Shown: positions 33,562 to 41,686, counted from the first letter of the stretch. The stretch is DNA of 64,000 nt from UBA10646 sp046296295 (GCA_046296295.1 JBKBLG010000013.1:30762-94761), one strand, 5' to 3'. Numbers and translations are program-made. Notes: generated from the sequence alone by a model not told the origin.

Positions 33562-33593
33562 AAAAGAAAAAGCCCCACCAAACTGGTGAGGCC
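33562..33593 (-). terminator. Rho-independent terminator of the 33622 gene
   Basis: On the minus strand GCCTCACCA and TGGTGGGGC form a 9-bp stem with one mismatch, followed by TTTTTCTTTT. It lies 28 nt after the stop of the minus-strand gene. Confidence 0.8.
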
Positions 33594-33621
33594 ATTTCCT
33601 AACTGAAAGAAAGAACAGCTT

Positions 33622-34371
33622 TTATGCTACTTCAACAATGTTGAGCACGTTGTAAGCACCGTTTTTGAGAGAGTACTGAACACCGTTTACTTCCTGGAAG
33701 AACTCAATCAACATCAGGTAAAACTTAGTTCCAGTTCCGAGAGGTACACCGGCAGGAGTAAGTGTTACAGGTGTGTTGGTTCCGTCAATAGGAAGATTGG
33801 TTACAGGGCTGTACTCAATTGCACTGGTTCCGTTGGTGAAGTCAACAACTGCATAAGCAGATTTGAAGCTGACATGAGTTGCACCGGAAGGATATGCAAT
33901 ATCATTGATCGGAATGAAAGCGGGAATGTTGATTGCACCTGTTCCACCTGTTACAGTGAACGGAGCAAAAAGCACACCACCTAAAGCTGCATTGTCGTTG
34001 AAGTCAAAGTCTTTCAACAGAGCCAATGCCGCAGGGTCAGCAATACCGATTGCAACAGTACGTTCACCCCTTGGGGATGTAACGTCATAGTTTTTAATCT
34101 GCGTCATGATTTGAGTTAAACGACTGGTAACACGATTGTCAGCAGCGTTCATCATGAGGTTACGGACAGCGTTGCGAAGCAACTTGCCGGCAGTTGCAGA
34201 ACTTCCAAACTCAGCTCCGTTTTCACGGGTACGCTGGAAGTTCGGGTCATTTGCAATTCGTTCAGCAGATACGCCACCTTTGGTTTTTACCAAGTGGCCA
34301 TCTTGTGTTTTGTAGAAGGTCAGCTCATCCAGAGTGCCTTCAATTTTGAGGATACCTTTAAGTTTTGCCAT
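33622..34371 (-). CDS. Unknown island-associated protein
   Basis: A 249-residue protein, the only clear minus-strand gene in the element. The N-terminus (MAKLKGILKIEGTLDELTFYKTQDGHLVKTKGGVSAERIANDPNFQRTRENGAEFG) is a conserved pattern I associate with hypothetical proteins on Bacteroidota islands. The remainder is Ala/Thr/Pro-rich and beta-like, without signal peptide or membrane segment. No function can be assigned. It has its own terminator, so it is an independent unit. Confidence 0.75.
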   Translation of the reverse strand: MAKLKGILKIEGTLDELTFYKTQDGHLVKTKGGVSAERIANDPNFQRTRENGAEFGSSATAGKLLRNAVRNLMMNAADNRVTSRLTQIMTQIKNYDVTSPRGERTVAIGIADPAALALLKDFDFNDNAALGGVLFAPFTVTGGTGAINIPAFIPINDIAYPSGATHVSFKSAYAVVDFTNGTSAIEYSPVTNLPIDGTNTPVTLTPAGVPLGTGTKFYLMLIEFFQEVNGVQYSLKNGAYNVLNIVEVA

Positions 34372-34617
34372 TGCTTTAAACTTTTATGAGTTAGTAAATT
34401 TGTTTCGACTGATACGCTTTAATCAGCTTACGAAAACAAAATTAGAAGCACTCTAAAGCCTCTGCAAATGAGCCGTGCCATCCGTGCCGATTGTTCCGCA
34501 TTATTCCAACAAACACACTTTTACCGCCCTTAAAAAAGATTTATATTTGCAATATCACTTCCATATTTGAAGTATATCATCGGTATGGTTAGTGTATGAA
34601 GTTGAATAATTGAAATA

Positions 34618-34806
34618 ATGAATAGACTGTGCATTTATCCGAAAGACATTCAGGTAATCACAGGCAGAAGCGACAGGTATGGTAGAAACCTTATTAAGAA
34701 GATCAAGGACCATTTCAACAAGCAGCAGCACCAGGTTGTTACTGTTGAAGAGTTCTGCCAGTACATGGGCTTGCAGCCGGAAACGGTTGTCAAGCAACTT
34801 CGATAG
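34618..34806 (+). CDS. Small helical island protein
   Basis: A 62-residue protein (LCIYPKDIQVITGRSDRYGRNLIKKIKDHFNKQQHQVVTVEEFCQYMGLQPETVVKQL) with a pattern repeated in many Bacteroidota mobile elements. The helix-turn-helix-like end (VEEFCQYMGLQPETV) suggests DNA or protein binding. It lies close to the right end, 169 nt from attR. Function unknown. Confidence 0.68.
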   Translation: MNRLCIYPKDIQVITGRSDRYGRNLIKKIKDHFNKQQHQVVTVEEFCQYMGLQPETVVKQLR

Positions 34807-34858
34807 GTTGTAACCTTATCTTTGCTTTTGCTTATGATAAGGCACAGCACACTCTACA

Positions 34859-34933
34859 CTCAACAACTTTTTTTCCTTTCTTTGTTGAGCGGTTTCCTTT
34901 GATAATACAGCCTTTGTTGGCTATTTGTTGCCC
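34859..34933. repeat. Right-end inverted repeat and integrase arm-type sites
   Basis: CTCAACAA (34859-34866) and TTGTTGAG (34882-34889) form a hairpin around a T-rich loop. TTTGTTGG (34913) and TTTGTTGCCC (34924-34933) repeat the arm-site word of the left end. Confidence 0.55.
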
Positions 34934-34974
34934 AATTAGCTGAAAGCCTTGATAATTAAGGGTTCACTATTTTT

Positions 34975-34989
34975 TGTATCGGAAAGTAA
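34975..34989 (+). other. attR core, 15-bp direct repeat
   Basis: TGTATCGGAAAGTAA, identical to 4911-4925. Excision between the copies would rejoin mnmE to the gene at 35004 with 14 nt between stop and start. Confidence 0.88.
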
Positions 34990-35003
34990 TCTCCTTTATA
35001 ATC

Positions 35004-36053
35004 ATGCGAATAACAGCCAAAAATATTTTACATCAACTCAAAGCCGATTTAATCGGGAAAGATGCACATAGAGGTGTAACACTTACCTATGCTTGGCTAG
35101 CCAATCAATTCGGACATTTTGCACTTGGCTTTATCCCTACTTTTATTGTTAATCGCATCTTCATTTACTGTAAAGTACAACACCCTGCGAGTTGGGCTGC
35201 AACTATCATCTATTCATTTTGGCTACTGTTTGAAATATACAATCTACTTGCACCAATTCTATTAAAAAAATCAACTGGAAAACTAAAGTTAAACCGAACG
35301 GGCGACTATACCTTCAAGCCCGCATGGAAGCATATCATCTTCGATACCTCAACCGATATCATTTTCTTCTGGATAGGCACCACTACTTATTTAGCACTAC
35401 AAAACAACTATACCAATAACTTTTGGATACTAGTGCTGTTAGTAATGTTGCTGTTACTTGTAGCGTATCCTAGTGTATATTGGTATCGCAACAAAATGTA
35501 CTTACAAGTAGCGCAGTTCCCGTTTCAACTGCGTTTAAGTCAGTGGCATTTTCCAATTACACCAGAACATAAAAATACAGTTAATCAATTTTTACAACTT
35601 ACTACAAAAGGTAATGTACTACTTATTTTTGGCCATGCTAACAGCGGACGAACAAGTTTAGCAGTTGCTATTGCTACCGAACTTGCAATTCAAGAACAGC
35701 AAGCACATTATACAACTTACATCAAGTGGCAAGAACGCATCAACCAATCCAACGAAGTTACAACATCAACTTTGCAACTGTGGAGGAATGCTACCGTGCT
35801 AGTGGTAGATGATATCAATGCCGATACTACATACCAACCAATACTTCATACCCCGCAAAGTTTCTATGAAGTTTTGCAACAAAGCATATATGCTGCACAA
35901 AATAAATTAGCGTTGCAACAATGTAATTCCATTTGGGTAATAGGCACCACCAATGAAAGCAGCGAAGAATGGCAACAAATGTTCAACAAACTTTTAGGCA
36001 ACCAAATTACCATTGAAATAATAACGCTAAATACTAATACGAATCAAAGATAA
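35004..36053 (+). CDS. Membrane protein with atypical P-loop domain
   Basis: A 349-residue protein. About residues 30-165 hold four hydrophobic segments (including ALGFIPTFIVNRIFIYC, IIYSFWLLFEIYNLL, IIFFWIGTTTYLAL and ILVLLVMLLLLVAY). The C-terminal 170 residues resemble an AAA/STAND-like NTPase: FGHANSGRTSLA is a Walker A in which Lys is Arg, and VLVVDDINADT is Walker B. The start at 35004 is used because 34974 lies inside attR. Before insertion it probably followed mnmE. Function unknown. Confidence 0.75.
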   Translation: MRITAKNILHQLKADLIGKDAHRGVTLTYAWLANQFGHFALGFIPTFIVNRIFIYCKVQHPASWAATIIYSFWLLFEIYNLLAPILLKKSTGKLKLNRTGDYTFKPAWKHIIFDTSTDIIFFWIGTTTYLALQNNYTNNFWILVLLVMLLLLVAYPSVYWYRNKMYLQVAQFPFQLRLSQWHFPITPEHKNTVNQFLQLTTKGNVLLIFGHANSGRTSLAVAIATELAIQEQQAHYTTYIKWQERINQSNEVTTSTLQLWRNATVLVVDDINADTTYQPILHTPQSFYEVLQQSIYAAQNKLALQQCNSIWVIGTTNESSEEWQQMFNKLLGNQITIEIITLNTNTNQR

Positions 36054-36063
36054 AGTTGTAACT

Positions 36064-36093
36064 TGCTAACATAGCATGCATGCTATGTTAGCA
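36064..36093. other. 30-nt perfect palindrome upstream of histidine kinase
   Basis: TGCTAACATAGCATG and its reverse complement meet head to head with no loop. It lies 10 nt after the P-loop gene stop and 20 nt before the kinase ATG, with no T-tract. It could be a dimeric-regulator operator or a terminator-like hairpin. Confidence 0.7.
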
Positions 36094-36112
36094 GAAACTA
36101 ATTCGAAGCTGT

Positions 36113-37921
36113 ATGGAGTTAAATATACTATTGATAGAAGACGATATACAATACACGCAGCAATTAAAAAAGCAGCTTTCAGACTATCAGTATCCGTTTC
36201 CACTTCAAATCGTTACAACTAGCCTTGAGCTCAACAATATTCTATCAAAGAAAAAAGCCGATATCGTTATCATCAGCGATAGCACTAATGCTATTAGTCC
36301 CATCGAAGCACTAGTCATGCTTAAGCAGTATAAGCAACAACCAATAATCATTTTCATTAATAACATTTACGAGCAACAACAGCAACTACAACTCTTAAAA
36401 AGCAGTATTTCCTGCACCATTCATCGTTCCGATATTGCGTTCATTGCACAAACCATACAGCAACAAACTAAGGCAGTACTCAACGAAAAACAACTCAGAG
36501 CCTTACAATTAAAGTTCAACACCATTATCAATGTTGCTAACGATGTAATTGTTTCTATTGACAACAATGGACAAATCATCGCAGCGAATCCGTCATTTTG
36601 TAATTTAATGCACCTTGCGGTAAATGAACTCCGCAATTCCAGCATCATTCATTGTTTTGAAGACGTAAGTGATTGGCACACACTTTACAATACAATACAA
36701 GCGCAGCAAAGCTTTACCAGTATCTTAAAAAATGCAGCAGCAAAGCCTACATGGATAGAATGGAATGTAACATTTACAGAAGATGAAATTTTCTTATTCG
36801 GTCGAAATATTACTGAACGTAAAGAGGTAGAAGAAGTATTACGTATTAGTGAAGAAAGGTTCCGTTCACTTGTACATAACATATCTGACATTATTACATT
36901 GATAGATGCTAACGGTGTTATTCAATATCAAAGTGCGTCTCTAAAACAAATCATGGGTTACAACGAAAATGAGCTAAAAGGTAAAACCATTTTCGAGATC
37001 ATACACCCCGATGATTTACCACCTGTACTAGCCAACTTTAAAGAACTACTTACAAAAGGCGGCAGTGGCTATGAAGCTACGTTTAGACTACTTAATAAAG
37101 ACGGCAGTTATATTTATCTAGAAGCGAATGGCAGCAATCAACTGAACAATCCCGCTATTAATGCAATAGTGATTAACTCCAGAGAAATTACGCAGCGCAA
37201 AAAAGCAGAAGAAGAAAAAACACGACTCATTGCCGAGCTTTCACAGAACAACAAAGAACTCAAACAATTCTCTTACATTACTTCGCACAACTTACGTGCC
37301 CCAGTTACCAACCTTATTGCACTACTCGGTTTAATAGATCAAGAACCGATTGACAACGATAATCTTAAAACATTACTAGCAGGTTTTAAAACCAGCACCA
37401 TACAACTCAATCAAACCCTGAACGATTTAATCAATATTCTCATTATCAAAGAGAATATACACCACGAAAAAACACATATTAACTTCAAAGATGTTTTCGA
37501 AAATGTAAAAAGCAACCTTCAGCAGTTAATAGAGCAAAGTAATGCTAGCATCAGCGATAATCTCGATACATTACCCAGAATACCATTTATCCTTCCTTAC
37601 ATAGAAAGTATTTTTCTTAACCTGCTCACAAATGCAATTAAGTACAAACAACCTAATTGTACACCAATCATCAGCGTAACTGCTACTATTACACATCAAA
37701 CCGTTACTATTCATATTGCCGATAATGGCTTAGGTATGGATATGGCAAAAGTAAAAGACCGCATTTTTGGATTATACCAGCGTTTTCACAACCACCCCGA
37801 TAGTAAAGGAATTGGCCTTTATTTGGTGCAAGCACAGATGCAGGCTATGGGAGGCAGCATTAGCGTAGAAAGCATGCTTAATGTTGGTACAACATTCACA
37901 CTTAGATTTCCCTTAGAGTAA
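36113..37921 (+). CDS. PAS-domain sensor histidine kinase with degenerate receiver
   Basis: A 602-residue kinase. Residues 1-120 look like a receiver domain (LLIEDD acid pocket), but the phosphate site reads DIVIISDST with Ser at the aligned Asp, and the usual Lys is not evident. Two PAS domains follow (about 135-240 and 250-365, DANGVIQYQSASLKQIMGYNENELKGKTIFEIIHPDD). The kinase core has HisKA FSYITSHNLRAPVTNLIALL and HATPase motifs NLLTNAIKYK, IADNGLGMD and KGIGLYLVQAQMQAMGGSI. No membrane segment, so it senses in the cytosol. Its end overlaps the convergent radC by 9 nt. Confidence 0.9.
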   Translation: MELNILLIEDDIQYTQQLKKQLSDYQYPFPLQIVTTSLELNNILSKKKADIVIISDSTNAISPIEALVMLKQYKQQPIIIFINNIYEQQQQLQLLKSSISCTIHRSDIAFIAQTIQQQTKAVLNEKQLRALQLKFNTIINVANDVIVSIDNNGQIIAANPSFCNLMHLAVNELRNSSIIHCFEDVSDWHTLYNTIQAQQSFTSILKNAAAKPTWIEWNVTFTEDEIFLFGRNITERKEVEEVLRISEERFRSLVHNISDIITLIDANGVIQYQSASLKQIMGYNENELKGKTIFEIIHPDDLPPVLANFKELLTKGGSGYEATFRLLNKDGSYIYLEANGSNQLNNPAINAIVINSREITQRKKAEEEKTRLIAELSQNNKELKQFSYITSHNLRAPVTNLIALLGLIDQEPIDNDNLKTLLAGFKTSTIQLNQTLNDLINILIIKENIHHEKTHINFKDVFENVKSNLQQLIEQSNASISDNLDTLPRIPFILPYIESIFLNLLTNAIKYKQPNCTPIISVTATITHQTVTIHIADNGLGMDMAKVKDRIFGLYQRFHNHPDSKGIGLYLVQAQMQAMGGSISVESMLNVGTTFTLRFPLE

Positions 37922-38599
37922 GCCTTCATCGGCAAAGCTAAAGTAACCCCGCTCAGATACTATGATATGATCGGCAACTGTAATATCCATGAACAAAGCT
38001 GCCTGTTTTACCTTTTCCGTTAATTGCTTATCTGCTCGGCTCGGTTGTAAGCCTCCACTAGGATGATTATGACATAAAATAATACAGGTAGCGTTATTGG
38101 TTAGTGCGTTTTTTAAAATAATGCGTGGATCTGCTACTGTACCTGTAATACCACCAATACTCAACTCTTCATAATGCAGCACAAAATTGGCTTGGTTCAT
38201 ATAAAGTACTGCAAATACCTCATTGGTTTTATGCTGTAGCTTGGCTTTTAAATAGGCTGCTGCATCTTTCGAACAAGTTATGTGGGTTGTTTTATGTTCA
38301 GCCAACTCTCTGCGAGTTGCCAAAGCTAATGCCGCTACAATGGCTACTGCTTTTGCTGGGCCTATCCCTTTTATTTTTAACTGTAGTATTTCTTTTACCG
38401 TAAGGCGACTTAATGTACTCAAACTGCCCTGTACTGCTTGCAACAACGCACGGCATACATCTACCGCACTCTGTTCTGTAGTTCCATTATTAATAAGAAT
38501 CGCTAACAACTCGGCATCACTCAAAGCATCTACACCTTTTAGCAATAGTTTCTCTCTCGGACGGTCATCTTCATTCCAAAGCTTAATAGCACTCATCAA
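37913..38599 (-). CDS. radC: RadC-family JAB-domain protein
   Basis: A 228-residue protein with an N-terminal helix-hairpin-helix-like part (RPREKLLLKGVDALSDAELLAILINNGT, LKIKGIGPAKA) and a C-terminal JAB/MPN metalloprotease-like domain with the zinc signature HNHPSGGLQPSRAD. Once linked to DNA repair; the actual role is unclear. Full length. Two Met codons open the frame and either may be used. A motif variant lies inside at 38393. Confidence 0.93.
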   Translation of the reverse strand: MMSAIKLWNEDDRPREKLLLKGVDALSDAELLAILINNGTTEQSAVDVCRALLQAVQGSLSTLSRLTVKEILQLKIKGIGPAKAVAIVAALALATRRELAEHKTTHITCSKDAAAYLKAKLQHKTNEVFAVLYMNQANFVLHYEELSIGGITGTVADPRIILKNALTNNATCIILCHNHPSGGLQPSRADKQLTEKVKQAALFMDITVADHIIVSERGYFSFADEGLL

Positions 38600-38705
38600 A
38601 ATATTTTTTTCGTAATATAATAATAAAAAATACTTCTCAAATAATATTTACTGCACTTGAGAAAGTTGGCATTGGTTATCTTCGCGGCACATTTCACCAC
38701 ATTTT

Positions 38706-39653
38706 ATGACCCCATCTGTTAAAATATTCTCAGGCACGGGCTCGCAACAACTAGCAGAAAAAATTGCCAAACGCTTCGGTGCCAAGCTCGGGAAGGTAAA
38801 TATTCAAAAGTTTAGCGACGGTGAGTTTCAGCCCATTTTCATGGAAAGTATCAGAGGCGATTATGTGTTTCTTGTTCAAAGCACCTTCGCCCCTACCGAC
38901 AACCTAATGGAGTTGCTACTCATGATCGATGCAGCCAAAAGAGCAAGTGCTTACAAAGTAATTGCCGTAATTCCTTATTATGGTTTTGCCCGTCAAGATC
39001 GAAAAGATAAGCCACGCGTAGCTATTGGCAGTAAGCTTGTAGCTACACTTCTGGAAGCTGCAGGTGCTGACAGGGTAATTACTATGGATCTCCACGCACC
39101 TCAAATACAAGCATTTTTCGATGTACCGGTAGACCACCTCGACAGTTCTGCAATTTTTATCCCTTATATCGAACAGCTAAAACTCAAAAACCTTACCTTT
39201 GCGGCCCCCGATGTTGGAAGTACCAACCGCGTAAGGGAAATTGCAAGCTATTTCAATGCCGAAATGGTGATTTGCGACAAACACCGTAAGCGTGCCAACG
39301 AAATAGCAAGCATGGTAGTTATTGGCGATGTTCAAGGAAAAGACATTGTGTTGATTGACGACATCTGCGATACTGCCGGAACACTTACAAAGGCTGCCGC
39401 CCTCTTGAAAGAAAAAGGTGCCACCTCTGTAAGAGCTCTTTGTACACACCCTATTTTAAGTGGTAAGGCTTACGAAAATGTAGCCAACAGTGTTTTAGAA
39501 GAACTTATAGTTTGCGATACTATTCCGCTAAAACAAGAAACACCTAAAATTAGAGTGATTTCGGTAGCCGACCTTTTTGCCATTGCCATTCGCAATGCAG
39601 CCGAAAACAAAAGCATTACCAGCTTATTCATTCACAGTCAACTGCGGCGATAA
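38706..39653 (+). CDS. prs: Ribose-phosphate pyrophosphokinase
   Basis: A 315-residue enzyme that makes PRPP from ribose 5-phosphate and ATP for nucleotide, His and Trp synthesis. It shows KIFSGTGSQQLAEKIAKRFG, the flexible ATP loop region GFARQDRKDKPRVAIGSKLVA, MDLHAPQIQAFFDVPVDHL, and the PRPP-binding motif VLIDDICDTAGTLTKAA. Length is standard. It is followed 33 nt later by rplY, a common pairing. Confidence 0.95.
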   Translation: MTPSVKIFSGTGSQQLAEKIAKRFGAKLGKVNIQKFSDGEFQPIFMESIRGDYVFLVQSTFAPTDNLMELLLMIDAAKRASAYKVIAVIPYYGFARQDRKDKPRVAIGSKLVATLLEAAGADRVITMDLHAPQIQAFFDVPVDHLDSSAIFIPYIEQLKLKNLTFAAPDVGSTNRVREIASYFNAEMVICDKHRKRANEIASMVVIGDVQGKDIVLIDDICDTAGTLTKAAALLKEKGATSVRALCTHPILSGKAYENVANSVLEELIVCDTIPLKQETPKIRVISVADLFAIAIRNAAENKSITSLFIHSQLRR

Positions 39654-39686
39654 GCTAAAAAAGTGAATTTTAAACCATCATAAACA

Positions 39687-40277
39687 ATGAAAACAGTACA
39701 CATCGAGGGTGTCTTGAGGACCGAATTCGGCAAGAAAGCCACAAGTGTAATTCGCTCTCAAGAAAATGTGCCTGGTGTAATTTATGGCGGCAGCGGCGAA
39801 ATTAATTTCTACGCTTCAGCTAAAGCTTTCAAACCACTAGTGTACACTGCCGATTTCCAGATTGCCGAAGTGAATGTTAACGGCAAATCTTACCGTTGCA
39901 TTTTAAAAGAAATGCAGTTCGATAAAGTGAGCGACCAGCTTATTCACGTTGACTTACTTGAACTAGTACCTGGCAAAAAGTTAATTGCCAACCTACCATT
40001 AAAGTTTGTAGGCACCTCTGCCGGTCAGAAAGAGGGTGGTAAGCTCATCACCAAAATGAAGAGCCTTAAAGTTAAAGTTACTCCAGAACACTTAGTAGAA
40101 GCTATTGAGGTAGATTTAACACCATTGCAATTGAACGGCAATATTCGTGTGCAAGACATTTCAACACCGAATATGGAAGTAATGAACAGCCCACGCATAC
40201 CAGTTGCTTCAGTAGTAATGACACGTCAGCTACGCCAAGCCGAAGCAGAAAGTGCTAAAGATGCTAAGAAAAAATAA
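39687..40277 (+). CDS. rplY: 50S ribosomal protein L25/general stress protein Ctc
   Basis: A 196-residue long-form L25 (Ctc) that binds 5S rRNA. The N-terminal L25 domain has LRTEFGKKATSVIRSQENVPGVIYGG and ILKEMQFDKVSDQLIHVDLLEL. The C-terminal TL5-like domain begins VNAN-like LIANLPLKFVGTSAGQKEGG. The tail is charged (AEAESAKDAKKK). It ends at a strong terminator and is probably expressed with prs. Confidence 0.94.
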   Translation: MKTVHIEGVLRTEFGKKATSVIRSQENVPGVIYGGSGEINFYASAKAFKPLVYTADFQIAEVNVNGKSYRCILKEMQFDKVSDQLIHVDLLELVPGKKLIANLPLKFVGTSAGQKEGGKLITKMKSLKVKVTPEHLVEAIEVDLTPLQLNGNIRVQDISTPNMEVMNSPRIPVASVVMTRQLRQAEAESAKDAKKK

Positions 40278-40296
40278 TGGTTAACGAACCATACCA

Positions 40297-40325
40297 AAAG
40301 CACCGCAATTGCGGTGCTTTTTTTT
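40297..40325 (+). terminator. Rho-independent terminator after rplY
   Basis: AGCACCGCAA and TTGCGGTGCT form a perfect 10-bp stem (40299-40318) followed by eight T residues. Confidence 0.93.
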
Positions 40326-40390
40326 CGCATACCTTACGGTAAATATTGCCCGCCAACAGCACCACTTCCGAACCCTTACCTTTGCTCCTT

Positions 40391-41566
40391 ATGACACAAG
40401 TGTATTTAAAGCGAAAAATTGCACAACGCATTGCCAACGGACATCCCTGGATTTTCGCCAATGAAGTAGAAAAAATAAAAGGCAACCCACAACCCGGCGA
40501 AACCGTAGATGTATTTTATGCCGATGGCAAATATTGTGGTCGTGGCTACATTAATACCCAATCGCAAATAATGGTTCGCTTACTTACACGCAAGCAAGAA
40601 ACCATTGATAACAACTTCTTTTATCAACGAATCGCTAAAGCTTGGGCATATCGGCAAAGCATTGGTTATACCGAAAATTGCCGACTCATTTTCGGCGAAG
40701 CCGACGATATGCCAGCTCTTATCATTGATAAATTCAATGATTACTTTGTGCTACAAACTCTTAGCTACGGTATGGATGCATGGAAGCCAGCCATTGTAGC
40801 CGCACTACAGCAGCTTTTTCAACCTAAAGGCATTTACGAACGTAACGATGTTCCGGTACGAGAACTTGAAGGCTTACAACAACAAAAAGGATTTTTAACC
40901 GAACCCTTCCCTACCGAAATCATCATCAACGAAAATGGACTAAAGTTCTATGTTGATATCGAGAACGGACAAAAAACAGGTTACTTCTTAGACCAGCAAG
41001 ATAACAGAAGAGCCATTCAGCATATTGTAAAAGGTGCAGAAGTACTAGGTGCATTCACCTATACCGGCACTTTCGAAATACATGCAGCACACTACGGCGC
41101 TAAATCGGTATTAGGCTTAGATATTAGTGAGAACGCAGTACAACAAGCCAACAGAAACGCAGCATTGAACGGCCTCGAACACATTGTACACTTTGAAGCA
41201 GTGAACGCTTTTGATGTATTAAAACAATGGGTTAAAGACAAACGTTCGTACGATGTAGTAATGCTCGACCCTCCGGCATTCACTAAAAGCCGAGAAACCA
41301 TTCAAAAAGCAATTACAGGTTACAAAGAAATTAACTTACGTGGTATGCGTTTGGTGCGTGATGGTGGATTTTTGGTAACAAGCAGTTGTACCAATTTAGT
41401 ACAACCCGACCTATTCTTACAAACCATTGAAATGGCCGCTAAAGATGCTCGCAAACGCATCCGCCAAGTTACGTTTCAGGCGCAAGCAAGCGACCATCCA
41501 ATTATTTGGGGAATGGAAAATACCAACTATCTCAAGTTTTTAATTGTACAAGTAAGTGATAAGTAA
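40391..41566 (+). CDS. RlmI-like SAM-dependent rRNA cytosine methyltransferase
   Basis: A 391-residue class I methyltransferase of the RlmI/RlmKL_C type. An N-terminal PUA-like domain (VYLKRKIAQRIANGHPWIFANEVEKI, GRGYINTQSQIMVRLLTR) is followed by a Rossmann domain: GYFLDQQDNRRAI, VLGAFTYTGTFEIHAAHYGAKSVLGLDIS, MLDPPAFTKS, and SSCTNLV with the catalytic Cys. It should add m5C to 23S rRNA. Start 40391 (MTQVYLKRK) follows TACCTTTG at 40377; the longer frame from 40346 has no added domain. An exact motif copy sits upstream at 40332. Confidence 0.9.
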   Translation: MTQVYLKRKIAQRIANGHPWIFANEVEKIKGNPQPGETVDVFYADGKYCGRGYINTQSQIMVRLLTRKQETIDNNFFYQRIAKAWAYRQSIGYTENCRLIFGEADDMPALIIDKFNDYFVLQTLSYGMDAWKPAIVAALQQLFQPKGIYERNDVPVRELEGLQQQKGFLTEPFPTEIIINENGLKFYVDIENGQKTGYFLDQQDNRRAIQHIVKGAEVLGAFTYTGTFEIHAAHYGAKSVLGLDISENAVQQANRNAALNGLEHIVHFEAVNAFDVLKQWVKDKRSYDVVMLDPPAFTKSRETIQKAITGYKEINLRGMRLVRDGGFLVTSSCTNLVQPDLFLQTIEMAAKDARKRIRQVTFQAQASDHPIIWGMENTNYLKFLIVQVSDK

Positions 41567-41571
41567 GTACA

Positions 41572-41686
41572 CCTTACGGTAAATGACCATTCAGTGTGCA
41601 ACCAGCTACAGATGTCATTTAATATCAATGGGCTTCGCAATTGCGAAGCCCATTGATGTTTTACTATTACTTGATTTACCGTAAGG
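41572..41686. repeat. Inverted pair of the dispersed 13-base motif
   Basis: CCTTACGGTAAAT at 41572-41584 and ATTTACCGTAAGG at 41674-41686 face each other across a terminator in a convergent gap. Other exact copies: forward 873, 4602, 40332; reverse 687, 43684, 50218, 51651, 54374. One-mismatch copies: forward 1168, 2931, 4000, 36613, 45916, 49342, 58007, 59242, 61120, 61991; reverse 775, 2405, 38393, 46354, 60993, 62224. None was found between 4926 and 34974. Confidence 0.9.
41624..41661. terminator. Bidirectional terminator, 34-nt perfect palindrome
   Basis: Arms 41624-41640 and 41641-41657 are perfectly complementary (ATCAATGGGCTTCGCAA and its reverse complement), followed by GTTTT. It lies between convergent genes. 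Confidence 0.85.

Larger units (their letters stand above)
33108..33621. other. 514-nt gap with hairpin copy 2 and terminator
   Basis: Holds the second long hairpin (33168-33288) and the terminator of the convergent minus-strand gene. A 77-codon frame at 33317-33550 has no recognisable features and is not called. Confidence 0.5.
4911..34989. mobile_element. 30 kb integrative element in the 3' end of mnmE
   Basis: A 15-bp direct repeat, TGTATCGGAAAGTAA, occurs at 4911-4925 (end of mnmE) and at 34975-34989. Between the copies lie an excisionase-like gene and a tyrosine recombinase next to the left end, integrase arm-type repeats at both ends, a VirE-N/DUF3987 replication-type gene and metal, restriction, Argonaute and mercury cargo. 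No relaxase, coupling protein or Tra genes are present, so it is an integrative, possibly mobilizable, element rather than a full ICE. The dispersed 13-base motif common in the flanking chromosome was not found anywhere inside, which supports foreign origin. Confidence 0.9.

Noticed and set aside
34974..35003. Longer start for the membrane P-loop gene
   Set aside because: These codons lie in attR and would not exist in the empty site; ATG at 35004 fits the native context.
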